Assembly (NCBI GenBank): GCA_000697455.1
Contig: JNET01029250.1
Coordinates: 1 to 14,956, forward strand
DNA: 14,956 nucleotides
Source: Basidiobolus heterosporus B8920
Lineage: Eukaryota > Basidiobolomycota > Basidiobolomycetes > Basidiobolales > Basidiobolaceae
Reading direction: 5' to 3'
Part shown: piece by piece, positions 1 through 9,156 of the stretch
Position numbering within the stretch: the first letter of the stretch is position 1
Layout of the letters: the number at the start of each line of letters is the position of its first letter
Program-made: the position numbers and the translations under genes
The notes under the pieces: generated by a model
Database searches by the model: none
Told to the model about the DNA's origin: nothing
The model's input: the letters and a program-made list of their open reading frames with translations, nothing else

Positions 1-1052
1 ATTTTAATCGAGGTAATCATTAAAATTTAGCATAACTTAGCACTATCTATAATCTAATCATATCCGCTTATCATTTCTCCCTATCCAAAATCTACATAAG
101 GGTTCTTTTGATTACTTCAAGTATCTTGGGGATACTCGAATTTTGTGCAGAAATTGCTGGGTTCTTTAAACACCCAACATATGTACTTTATTTACTCGTT
201 GACAAAACAACTAATGTGAACTTGTTTAATTTACCGGTGAAATCACGTATTTTAACTCTCCCAACGACTCCAAAATCTTGCAATATTCATAATAGAAAGT
301 TCTACGAATCAACATGATTCAAATGATTTCACATTAGTAAGCATTCTTGGAGTTACCAAGTTTTCAATAAATAATTAGGAATGTGCATAGGTAGGACTAG
401 ATCATAACATTTAGTATCATTGATATTGCAAGTACTGCCAATCCTAAAGTTTGGTATAGTGTGGGTTATGAGACTTGGCAAGTTTTGCGGGTAGTATGAG
501 GGACAAGAAGATTCAGTGGTTTTCAATTATGCTTTACTTTGTGGCCAGGCCTCACTTATACTGTTTTCGAGGCAAATAAATATTAAATATACTAAAAAAA
601 ACCGCTTACTTATGCTTAAAGTTTGGTGTCATCTGGAAAAATCTGAGAAAGTCAAGTAATCTGGGTACTTGCAAGTAAAGTCCAAGTGTAACTCTATCAA
701 TCTCCCTGGCAAGAATTTAGAGTAGGATCCCTATATCCTATATGCATAATTAGGTGCTAAACTATGATAGTTTTAACAGTTGAGGTTATGCTTATCTGAG
801 TGACATACTCCATGGATAAAAATATGCAGCCAATTCTAATTAGAATCCAAGCACTGACTTAGTTTGGTTTTATTAAACATCTACATGTATGCCTAGGTTT
901 GGCACTGAGGTGCTGATTAGACTGACTGTTAGAAATTTTCGAAAATCTACTACAGTTGTATTGTGGAATTCTGTTATATCTAGAACCTGGAATATCATAG
1001 AGAAATTTATGAATACTGTCAAACGGTGGGTACAAAAAGGATAATAGTCTGT
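1..1052. other. Gene-poor AT-rich flank
   Basis: No protein-coding region could be supported here on either strand. The longest open frame (108-317, plus) is 69 codons, has no recognisable similarity and sits in AT-rich sequence. The right end holds the 3' untranslated region of the minus-strand CWC27 gene. A minus-strand AATAAA at 868-873, about 180 nt past its stop, is a candidate polyadenylation signal. No terminal repeats, tRNA boxes or transposase-like frames were seen. Confidence 0.6.
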
Positions 1053-3212
1053 TTATCTTCGTCGTGTATCGCTCCGGCCTCGATCTCGTCGATCTCTATC
1101 ATCTCTGGAACGATACCTATCACTATCCCAGTCGTCACGTCTTTCTCGTTTCCGAGAATCAGAGCGAAACACTTTGGATATACCGCCTTTTTGCTCCCGT
1201 TTCCTCTTGTCCTCCTCCAGAGCTTGCTCCTTTCTAACCCGAGGATCAATCACGATGTAATCGTTGATGTCATCTTTTCGTTGCATTAGATCTTTTCCTT
1301 TAAGATCCTTTGTGAAAACTAACTGGTGACTTAGCCATCCTTCATCTGTCTCTTCCTCTTTCTGTCCAAATGTGTCGTTGCAAGATAGACAATGAGGAAC
1401 CGAATGCAAGACGCAAAGATGGCTTTCTAACTCTTTCTCTAACTCCTCCTTTGTCTTTGTTTCCTCGACCGGTGTGCTCCAGAGTTTATTCGTAAAGGCT
1501 GAAAGCTTAGCCAGTGTCTAGACCAATGAATTAGTGAATTTCGTGTTTCATCGAAAACAGTGAGAATAGACGCATACCTCCTCTTCAGACATTCCTTTAC
1601 GACCTTTCTTACCGACTATAGCTTTCCTGCTATTCGTGTATTTCTGTCTTTCTAATTCCAGTAAAGACACCTTTTTCTTTTTATCAACCTGCTCTGCTTG
1701 GTCTTTGATTTTTTCTCTAGATTGATCTATCTTACGAATGTCCTTTCTGAGCTTATCAATGGCACTCTGGGTGGCACTGCGGAGGCATGTTAAAAAAGAT
1801 TCGGATCAGACATCGAAAAACTCTCAACTTGCCTGGATTTCGCCTGCTTCTTTTGAGGCTCATCGTCGGAGTCATCATCATCGGAACTTGAGTAATTCTT
1901 ATGGCTTCGCTTCACTTGATCACGCATTTTACGATCAAAGTCTTGGGCTGAGACCTGCTCCTCCTCTTTGCTCTTCTCATCATCGGTTTTCACGCCCGCA
2001 GCTTTGGCTTTTTCGTCAATTTGGCGAACATGGTCCTTTGTCTCCTCTAATTTCTTTCGCTTTTGAAGGTGCAGACATTTCAGTAAATACCATTTAAGGA
2101 TAGAAATCTAAAGATTCTAACCAACCTTTTGATCTGCAACTTTTTGCTCCTCAATATCTTGAACGGATACATCTTTACTAAGTCGAGGATCATCGAGGAC
2201 GTCGTGGCTACTTTGAATCTTCATCACCGGAACTTTTTCTAATTCTTCTGCTTCTTCACCGAATGATAACAACGCCAAATTTCTAAACGAATCACGGGTT
2301 TCCATTAGCATATATTGATGAGAGAAAGTTGGTTCAGATCGTAGAGTGAGCGGAAAGTGATCTCATCTGTGTATTACTTTTTCGCTTTCTTCTTTGTAGA
2401 TATTTTGGATTGGGCAGCTTTCGCCGCTTCCATGGCCATTTTTTCCTCTATAGTAATCCTTGGCACTATATCATCGTAGGGATTCGAAACAACTCTGGTA
2501 GCTTTGATCGTTGTAGGGTAAAGTGGGCGTTCTTCTTCATCTGTTTCACCTTCTCCGATCTTTAATACATTGAATATCGTATCACCAACAACCTAAATAT
2601 TCCAAGGTTGTAAGAATTCTTTTCAAACAGGCGAAACTCGGGTATAAAGTCACTTTTTACCTTTCCAAAAATGGTGTGTCTATTTTGTAACTCATCAGTA
2701 CGATCTAAAGTAAAGAAGAATTGACTACCGTTTTGGTTGACTCCGGAATTCGCCATAGCAACCAAACCACGTCTAATAAAGCGTAAACGCGAGTGGAATT
2801 CATCAGCGAAAGGTTCACCGTAGATCGATTCGCCCCCTTGAGGAAGTAGTATGCGTTAAGTTTCGTGAAAAAAGTCGGTTTATAAAGTTTGGTGGGAGAG
2901 GGTACCTGTTCCTGTGCCAGTGGGATCACCTCCTTGTACTATAAAGTTGGGCACTACTCTGTGAAATATTGTACCAACGTAATATCCCTCCAAGCATAAT
3001 TGGACAAAATTCCTACAGGCCTTGGGAGCTTCCTTCGACCAAAGTTCGATTTCGATATCGCCCGAACTGGTTTCTAGAATCACCTTTCCACTAAGAAGAG
3101 AGAAGTGTGGGAGTGAATATGAGTTTTCAGAAGAGACAGTCAAGTCATATAAATCGTGGGTGAAAACAAGGAATTACTTTGTATGCGGTTCTTGAATGTA
3201 AATGTTACTCAT
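1053..3212 (-). CDS. CWC27: CWC27, spliceosome-associated cyclophilin-type protein
   Basis: Predicted exons, in transcript order: 3212-3178, 3090-2906, 2836-2661, 2592-2378, 2282-2126, 2059-1833, 1776-1578, 1517-1053. All phases close and give 552 aa, against 472 in human. The N-terminus MSNIYIQEP and the cyclophilin fold (residues about 1-170) match CWC27, a component of the activated spliceosome in the nucleus. Cyclophilin Arg (R56, in FHRVV) and Phe (F61) are kept, but the position of the catalytic Trp of cyclophilin A is Glu (E122), as in human CWC27, so weak or no isomerase activity is expected. A conserved [10 protein letters not shown] block follows, then a long charged helical region, then DEGWLSHQL. 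Unusual parts are a C-x2-H-x4-C-x2-C motif (C433, H436, C441, C444) and an Arg/Asp/Ser-rich tail. Intron 6 (1777-1832) begins with GC. The start is the only ATG that gives the family N-terminus. Confidence 0.95.
1777..1832 (-). other. GC-AG intron in CWC27
   Basis: This 56-nt intron has donor AG|GCAAGT and acceptor CCGCAG. It is needed because the exon 6 frame runs into a stop just downstream and no GT donor nearby has the right phase. Exon 6 ends with two codon bases and exon 7 supplies the third, restoring the frame that continues into the conserved C-terminal part. A TTTAAC branch-like site lies upstream of the acceptor. Confidence 0.75.
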
Positions 3213-3531
3213 GATAAGAGTATTTGTTCACGTAAAGATACGATTATTGAATGCGTATTCGAGGGAAATATAAGTAACAAAAAATCGGATTTCTTTCAAA
3301 TGCTCAATTTGGTTTGGGTGAAAACGAGTGAAAACCCTAACTATTTTTGAAGTAGAGAATTTTAGGGAATTTTAGGGAATTTTAGATTCACTGAGCCCTT
3401 ATCACTAAGAATCAAATCAAATTAAATCAAATTTCTTAAAGCTTTACTATGTATATACACTAGATGATTACATGCCATTACCATAAGGGTATGATTTCCT
3501 GGTGATGATTTCCTGGTGATGATTTCCTGGT
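3213..3531. other. Intergenic spacer between LrgAB and CWC27
   Basis: This spacer holds the CWC27 promoter side and the 3' untranslated region of the minus-strand LrgA-LrgB gene. It contains two short tandem repeats (3357-3385 and 3491-3532) and an AAATCAAAT-rich tract near 3410-3432. The open frame at 3156-3350 (plus) overlaps CWC27 exon 1 and has no coding support. Confidence 0.6.
3357..3385. repeat. 10-bp tandem repeat, about 3 copies
   Basis: The unit GAATTTTAGG occurs twice in full and a third time lacking its last base. It lies upstream of CWC27. No function is implied; it is the kind of short repeat made by replication slippage. Confidence 0.85.
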
Positions 3532-3532
3532 T
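3491..3532. repeat. 14-bp tandem repeat, 3 copies
   Basis: The unit ATGATTTCCTGGTG occurs three times head to tail, the last copy differing in its final base. The array abuts the stop codon of the LrgA-LrgB gene (TGA on the minus strand at 3534-3532), so it would be transcribed as the first part of that gene's 3' untranslated region. Confidence 0.9.
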
Positions 3533-5231
3533 CACATCGTGAATCCTCTAATAACATGCGTGATAGTTGGTACTGCTACTAAGACGACTGGAATAGTGCC
3601 AAAAAGGACAAAACTTAGTGAAGCTATCGCGGCTGCTTTCAGATTTGTTTCCAATAAAGCTGCAGTGGAGACTGCATTGGCATTGCACCCTAGCGTTACG
3701 CCGATGGTGATGTAATCATCTTCTCTAAACCCTAGCTTTCGCACAAACCATTGCCCACCCACTGCACCAAGAATCCCCGTAACGATCACCATGATGACTG
3801 TAGTATTGACATCGCCACCGAGTACTGTTTCAATATTAAGGGCAAGTGGTGTGGTGATGCCTCTAACTGCAAAAGGAAGTGCGACATTTTGTGGGATCCC
3901 TATGGCGCCAGCAATGAGTGGATAGACAAACAATGAGGTAACACTAATGATACAGATAGTAGGAAGCATTTCAAATGCATGATCCCGAAGTTCTTTGCGG
4001 TATTTGAACATGTTAAATGAAAGAGACACGATACTTCCGTCCAGCAAGGAATATAGGACATCACCAGCACCGGGCTGAAGAACAGAGTTCTTTCGTGAAG
4101 GGTCTAGAAGAACAAGATAACGAGTATCAGTCGAGAAAGCATCCAGCCCTTGGTCCAAGGTGTATCCTTTCATCAATCCAAGAATATAAATAAATAAAAT
4201 CATCAGTCCAGAACAGGTGATAATAGGATGGAGGAATCGCCGGATTTTCAATGGAACTGCTAGGGCAGCGTAGAAGCTCAAAACGTTTAAAGTCAGCTGG
4301 ACTGGTAAGGATTGACCCGTAACCAAGTACGCTATAAATGAAGGCACGAACATTGTGAAATAGATGATAGGATTGGCATAATCAGTCAAGAATTTCTGAA
4401 GTTTAGCTACGTCGTTGTCTGATTTAGCGGTCTCACTGAGCTTATTGAAGGATTTCTCCTTTGGCTCCGAAACAGGGTTCTCCTTTGGTTCCTCTTTCGG
4501 TTCTTCTGGCTCTTTTTCGCTCAACGTACAGTCATCCTCTCCCAAGTTAATAACACTAGATCTTGCAAGGTCTGGAGATTCATTAGAGTGTTGCACGTTA
4601 CGGTTTTTGTATATGCAAGTCTTCAATTTTTTGAATCCGTTGACAGTTAGAGCAGTGGCTATACTTGATACCAACAAACCAAGCACTAAACAGAACCCAA
4701 TTAGACATAGGGATTTCAGACAATCCTTGAGCTGCACCGCTTACCAAACAATGCGAAAACCACACCAAACTCTTTCGGGGAGATAGGTCTACTCTTTGGG
4801 ATTAGAATGAAAGCTGGACAGAAGAGGACATTGATCCATTTCAATAGAAAATCCACTGCGGGAGAAAACAATTTGATGAACTTTTGGGTGTATTTCGAGG
4901 TGACCCAATTGCATATCAACAAGAGTCCGAAGGTTAGAAGCATACATGCCACCTACAAGCAGATGGGTGTGAGTCTTATGATGGATGGGAGGTTAAAAAG
5001 TAAGCCACTTGCACTTGCTGGGAAGTCAACAGGAGTAAGTTTAATTATCTCGTTCATGCACCAACAATATGCTAATATGAGGACGATGGTGACGGGGGTG
5101 ACTACCCAGTCTACCAGAAAGCGGGTCCGGTTTTCTCGTAGAAACTGGGCCTGTTAGAAGAGCGAAATAGAACAGCCAACAAACAATAAGCCTACCTGGC
5201 GTACGGCCCGCAGAATATTACGCGAGTTCAT
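3532..5231 (-). CDS. LrgA-LrgB fusion membrane protein (PLGG1/CidB-LrgB family)
   Basis: Predicted exons: 5231-5196, 5150-5019, 4952-4745, 4685-3532, giving 509 aa. The N-terminal part (about 20-145) has four hydrophobic segments, as in LrgA. A hydrophilic acidic linker (about 173-207) has repeated EEPKEEPKE-type residues. The C-terminal part (about 225-505) is an LrgB domain with many membrane segments and the family's TTP motif (GITTPLALN, from residue 401). LrgA and LrgB are separate proteins in bacteria; plants join them in the plastid glycolate/glycerate carrier PLGG1, and related fusions occur in fungi, where the substrate is not known to me. No clear organelle-targeting peptide is visible, so location is open. 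The family's late Gly-rich A-H-A-x-G-T type motif reads ANAVST here (461-466). ATG 5231 is the first ATG in an otherwise open frame. Intron 1 is only 45 nt and intron 2 (4953-5018) is GC-AG. Confidence 0.85.
4953..5018 (-). other. GC-AG intron in the LrgA-LrgB gene
   Basis: The donor is CCA|GCAAGT and the acceptor CTTGTAG. An intron is required because the upstream frame reaches a stop at the acceptor TAG. The acceptor needs a phase-0 donor; the nearby GT dinucleotides are in phase 1, while GCAAGT is in phase 0. Joining gives the LrgA-like VDFPVACMLL. A weaker alternative is the phase-0 GT at CCT|GTTGAC, which would delete the conserved Asp-Phe-Pro. Confidence 0.6.
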
Positions 5232-6304
5232 GGCCAAATGATGGGGATATGTCAAATTGAAGGGCCTGTATTTAAAGGATCGAGCCCACAAAAAAAGGTT
5301 GACCCAATTTAATGTTGATACTGTTCCGATTGTTGTCACCGTATTTGTCTCCTCCCAACAAATTGGTTGACAGCGAAGATTTTCTATGTAACGCTCTTTT
5401 GTAACAGCTACTATTGGCCCATGGTCTTGTAAATTCGGTAACGGGTAAACATTTTGGGAATAGGAACTCAGTGAACCACACCAAATGTTCTATAATCACT
5501 TCTTTATTTGCGATTAAAGTCAACTGAACTTTATTTCCTATTAATGGGTTCGGTTAAATAGAGATTCAATTGAGCCAATCCAATTGGGAAGAAACCACTC
5601 CGATTGGCAACGATATCGCCGTAAAGGAAATGCTTTAATGTACATTACATTTGCTATCAGTATATATTAAGATACCTAAACCCCAAAGATGGACATCAAG
5701 TATTTCTAACGTCAAATTCCCCTTAAACGGAATGTCGAACTGGATTGTTCTTCGTTCTCCTTAATTTACCTAAGTAGTCCTCCAAATACACGCGATCTAC
5801 AATGATGCTTAGCAACCGGTATTTACAGTGGCCCGAATAGTAACGGGGTACAGGTTTTTGTATAATATTCACTGTGCTGTTCACTGTGCTGTTCACAATC
5901 CTAATTACGACAATGCTTCATAATTGCCTCGAAAAAGGTTTATCCTGAGCCTTAACAGGTAAAGCAGCTCGTGAAACATTGCCTCTATAGACAGAAGCCC
6001 GGTGTTGAAAAACACGACTGACTTACTGGAAACCTGCTCTCGTAGACCATTTCCCATCCGTCAATAACAGCGCTATACTTCGTTGACAAGGAAATTCTAA
6101 TATGGTGAACTAAACCGATTCCGCTTTTGTGCTTGTCATGTTGGCTTGAGTGACAAACACCAGGACCAAGTTAATTCTTTCCAATCACTTCGAATTTCTT
6201 TATCTGGATTTGACTACCCTAGGAAAGTTCCAATCACGTGGATCCTGGAGCTTTGGTACAAATTAGTGTACAGAATTGAATTCTTTCCAGTAATAAAGCC
6301 TCAG
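5232..6304. other. Divergent intergenic region, LrgAB / USB1
   Basis: About 1.07 kb separates the start codons of two divergently transcribed genes. The frames 5272-5523 (minus) and 6146-6304 (plus, continuous with USB1 exon 1) are open but contain no ATG-initiated product that resembles anything. The 6146 frame begins at a TTG and its first ATG is the USB1 start. A 12-bp tandem repeat lies at 5868-5896. I see no RNA gene or mobile-element signature. Confidence 0.6.
5868..5896. repeat. 12-bp tandem repeat, 2.4 copies
   Basis: The unit TTCACTGTGCTG occurs twice in full, followed by TTCAC. It lies inside the divergent spacer about 400 bp upstream of USB1. It could be a chance slippage product; no known regulatory motif is recognised. 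Confidence 0.85.
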
Positions 6305-7604
6305 ATGCTTTCGAGTCTTGTGGATTATGGAAGCTCTTCCGATTCCGATTCTGAGTGTGGGGAAGTAAAAAACCGTTCAACCAGCACCATAGAAACGTTG
6401 ATCGAGGAGAAAAACAAGTTGAAGCGTAAAAAGAAAGAGGATGAGAAAGATATCGAGCAAGGGTAAATATAGTTTTATAAAAAGGTGCTAGATCCATTAC
6501 CCCGTATAAGGAGAGAAACTTCAGTGTTGTGTATAAAATCCTCCAAATGTGTAGCTGGCCTGGGTAAATGTCTGCGTTGTCACATATGCATCTGGTTGAT
6601 CTATTTTCGTTTTTTTGTTCCAAGGAAGAAAAAACTCCCTCCATTACCTAGCGAATTTTTGAATCTTTTCAAGGAGAAAGGTGAGTGTGAGAGTACATGC
6701 TTCTTTTTGAAGTTAACGTTATCGAAAGAATGGGAAGGTAATGGGAGTACTTTTAGTTAGAGAGTCAGATGATCCAAAGTCACACGAAGGAAAAGTCCGC
6801 ACTACACCTCATATAGTTGGTAATTGGGCTACTTATGTATATATAGAAGGTACTCGATAGTTCTTTTCGTTCCTGAGCTCCAAGAAATAACGTTTTTCAG
6901 TGAGTTTAAATGCAGAGTTTACAGAATTTATTGAGAGAATCCATGCAAGAATAAGAAGTCTTGATCCAAATATCCGAAGTTGTGGCTCTGAAACCGAGCC
7001 GTACCATATTAGTTTATCGAGAACAGTCTTTTTGAAAGTATTTCATATAGAACGGTTTACCAGCCTTTTGAGGGAAAGATTTAACGAAAGCAGGAGGTTG
7101 GAAATTTCTTCGATATTGTAGAGTTCGGTAGCTTATAATTTACTTGGAAATAGGTCAGTGCTTGGATTCTCCAAGATCACCCATTTTTCAAATGATGAGC
7201 AGACCAGATCATTTGTCAGCCTTGAGGTTGGCCCTGGGTCAGAAGAGGTACGTTCCAACCAACCATTAATCTCTTGCCTCCCGCAATAAAATTGACGGTT
7301 TGGCTGTAGCTTCGTGAATATATGGACTGTGTTGATCAAGTCCTGCAGGAATTTCGCTTGCCCAAATTCTACGAGGTATCTGTTCACTTTATTCAGTTCA
7401 ATGGTACATCTCGTAATAACACGTAGATTGCAGACTCCACGATTTCATGCCAGCATTGCCTGGGCAGTTGGCGGTGCAAGCATCGATCAGCAAACATGTC
7501 TGAAGCTGAAGGAGTTTGAGGAAGAGCTTTGTGAGTTTACTTTTCCGGTGAATGAAGTAAAATGTAAGATTGGCAACAAAGCATTTTCCTTTGACCTACG
7601 CTGA
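6305..7604 (+). CDS. USB1: USB1, U6 snRNA 3'-5' exonuclease (2H phosphoesterase)
   Basis: Predicted exons: 6305-6462, 6625-6680, 6769-6849, 6901-7096, 7154-7247, 7310-7375, 7434-7604, giving 273 aa (human 265). USB1 trims the oligo-U tail of U6 snRNA in the nucleus and leaves a phosphate-capped end, protecting U6 from decay. The two catalytic H-x-S motifs of the 2H superfamily are present: H134/S136 in YHISLS and H222/S224 in FHASIAW. Other family landmarks are the acidic Ser-rich N-terminus starting [17 protein letters not shown], the [19 protein letters not shown] block, TRSFVSLEV, and the C-terminus [15 protein letters not shown], close to human VRCKSGNKFFSMPLK. Introns are 51 to 162 nt and all GT-AG. 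A plus-strand AATAAA at 7718-7723, 114 nt past the stop, is a plausible polyadenylation signal. The exon 4/5 junction (GTTGGA donor) is the least certain. Confidence 0.94.
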
Positions 7605-7751
7605 GAAATCTTCGCCTTGGATGGATACGTTGTATACGAGGGCATCTTAGTGATAGAAATGGCGACTGAAGGATAGTTTTATTAGGTGTCTGCTGGTTGT
7701 ACGTATCTATTCAAAATAATAAATTAAGCTGTGAAATACGTTCATCTAATC

Positions 7752-8917
7752 TCATATCAGCTCTGGGTCATCCACAGCCTGGGTAACTGGTTCTATTTCA
7801 AACACGCTATCGTCTGCTGCCTCCACTTTTTCTGGTAGAAATACGTGGATGCAGATATCGTTGAAAATCGTATTACTATCAAACTCTTGAGGAAACGGCG
7901 AGCATTCGATCAAGTCGAGAGCGTGAGAAGCAGAGTTAAAGACATGGTAGTCAATATGCATGGTATCAATCACTTGCACTGAACTGCTAAAAAGGATATC
8001 TCCAATATGTGAGGAACCTCGCGACGTAGCTTTGAGGTAGGCTCGCTAATAGGTTTCGTATATAGAAATCTCGTTAACTCTGGGATAACGAGTGGGAGTG
8101 GAATTGCCAATTGAATCCTTACTTTTCGTGATACATTTCCAAGCGATTTCCGATTAGATATACATTGTTGATGGCTTTACGTGACCAATTCGAGCTCAGT
8201 ACATTATTATATAATGTCTTGCCACAATGGGGCATGTAGAAAAGCGTGGGTGCGGATACGCTACGCTTTGCTTGCTATTGGCAAGTAGAACAATCAATTG
8301 AAATATCGAAATGGACGAATAGAGTCGAAAAGAGAATACCTCGTTGGTTTTGATTAACTCAATGTCGTAATGCTGAAGCACTTCAAGGTCAATTTCCGTT
8401 AACACAGGGTCGTAACTATACATTTTGCCTTTGATCTATGGTAATCCTGGTCAGAAGTTTGTAAATTACAAGTGAGCTGGAATAAAAGCTATCTACTTGA
8501 AGTAACTCCCGAAGCAACAACACCAGACCAAGTTGAAATTGAGAAGTACGAGACTGTTCGAAAGAGCCCACACCATAACAAATAATATCCTCAAACGTTG
8601 GTAGTTTTGCAGTACTAAAGATTTCTAGAAAAGCGGACTATGAGCTTAATAGACGATTAGCAATAAACCCCGATACTTTTTAATACCTTTTAATTGTGCA
8701 TAGAAGTCACTGTACTTCAGAGTGTCTCTTTTTCGTAAAGGTTAGAAAGGTCTGAGACGAACTGAAAGTCGAGCTGTCTTTACTACACTTACAATTTCTC
8801 TTCCACTTGAGCAACAACACTATCTTTAGATACTTCTTTGATGTCTGTACGACGCTTACGTCGATTACGAGTCTTTCGAGTATTGTATTTAAATAGTGTG
8901 AATCCGTCCTCTTCCAT
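7752..8917 (-). CDS. SRR1: SRR1-like domain protein
   Basis: Predicted exons: 8917-8793, 8727-8677, 8614-8497, 8435-8340, 8274-8123, 7986-7752, giving 258 aa with all phases closed. The SRR1 family is named for a plant circadian/phytochrome regulator; the yeast and animal members have been linked to heme and stress regulation, and the biochemical activity is unsettled. Landmarks seen: a basic N-terminus (MEEDGFTLF, then an Arg/Lys-rich stretch), DFYAQLK, the IICYGVGSF block (69-77), YDPVLTE (from 106), PTLFYMPHC (139-147), LIGN, and the closing FND box (TIFNDICIHVF). Exon 2 is 51 nt. The last intron (7987-8122) is modelled with acceptor TTTTTAG; an internal acceptor at 8047-8046 is also in phase and would give a different, prematurely ending C-terminus. 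The chosen model keeps the S..L..IE..PFPQ segment, which aligns with mouse SRRD. A minus-strand AATAAA lies at 7678-7683. Confidence 0.87.
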
Positions 8918-9156
8918 TAGTACACTTGGGTGAGATGGCGAATAAACTATACAGAGAGTGGTTAATTATTACTGATGATTCCATTTAAGCATAGTTGAGT
9001 TAACGATTTTTTTTCATTAGTTTGGGTCAGAAAGATGGACCGGATTTAACCAGGCAGTAAGCATCAGTGAAATATTATGATTTATTTGGCTGATTTGATT
9101 GATTTGTACAAGCGGGAGGTTCGGGAGGTTTCGAAAAACAACATCATCCAATATGG

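Noticed and set aside
108-317. 69-codon plus-strand ORF in the left flank
   Set aside because: AT-rich, no family resemblance, no splice-consistent extension in either direction.
1026-1289. Plus-strand 87-codon ORF
   Set aside because: Antisense to the Arg/Asp-rich last exon of CWC27, which fits the family in the other strand.
5154-5339. Upstream in-frame extension of the LrgAB protein
   Set aside because: The frame is open to 5339 but begins at GTG with no ATG before 5231, and the extra residues do not resemble a targeting or family sequence.
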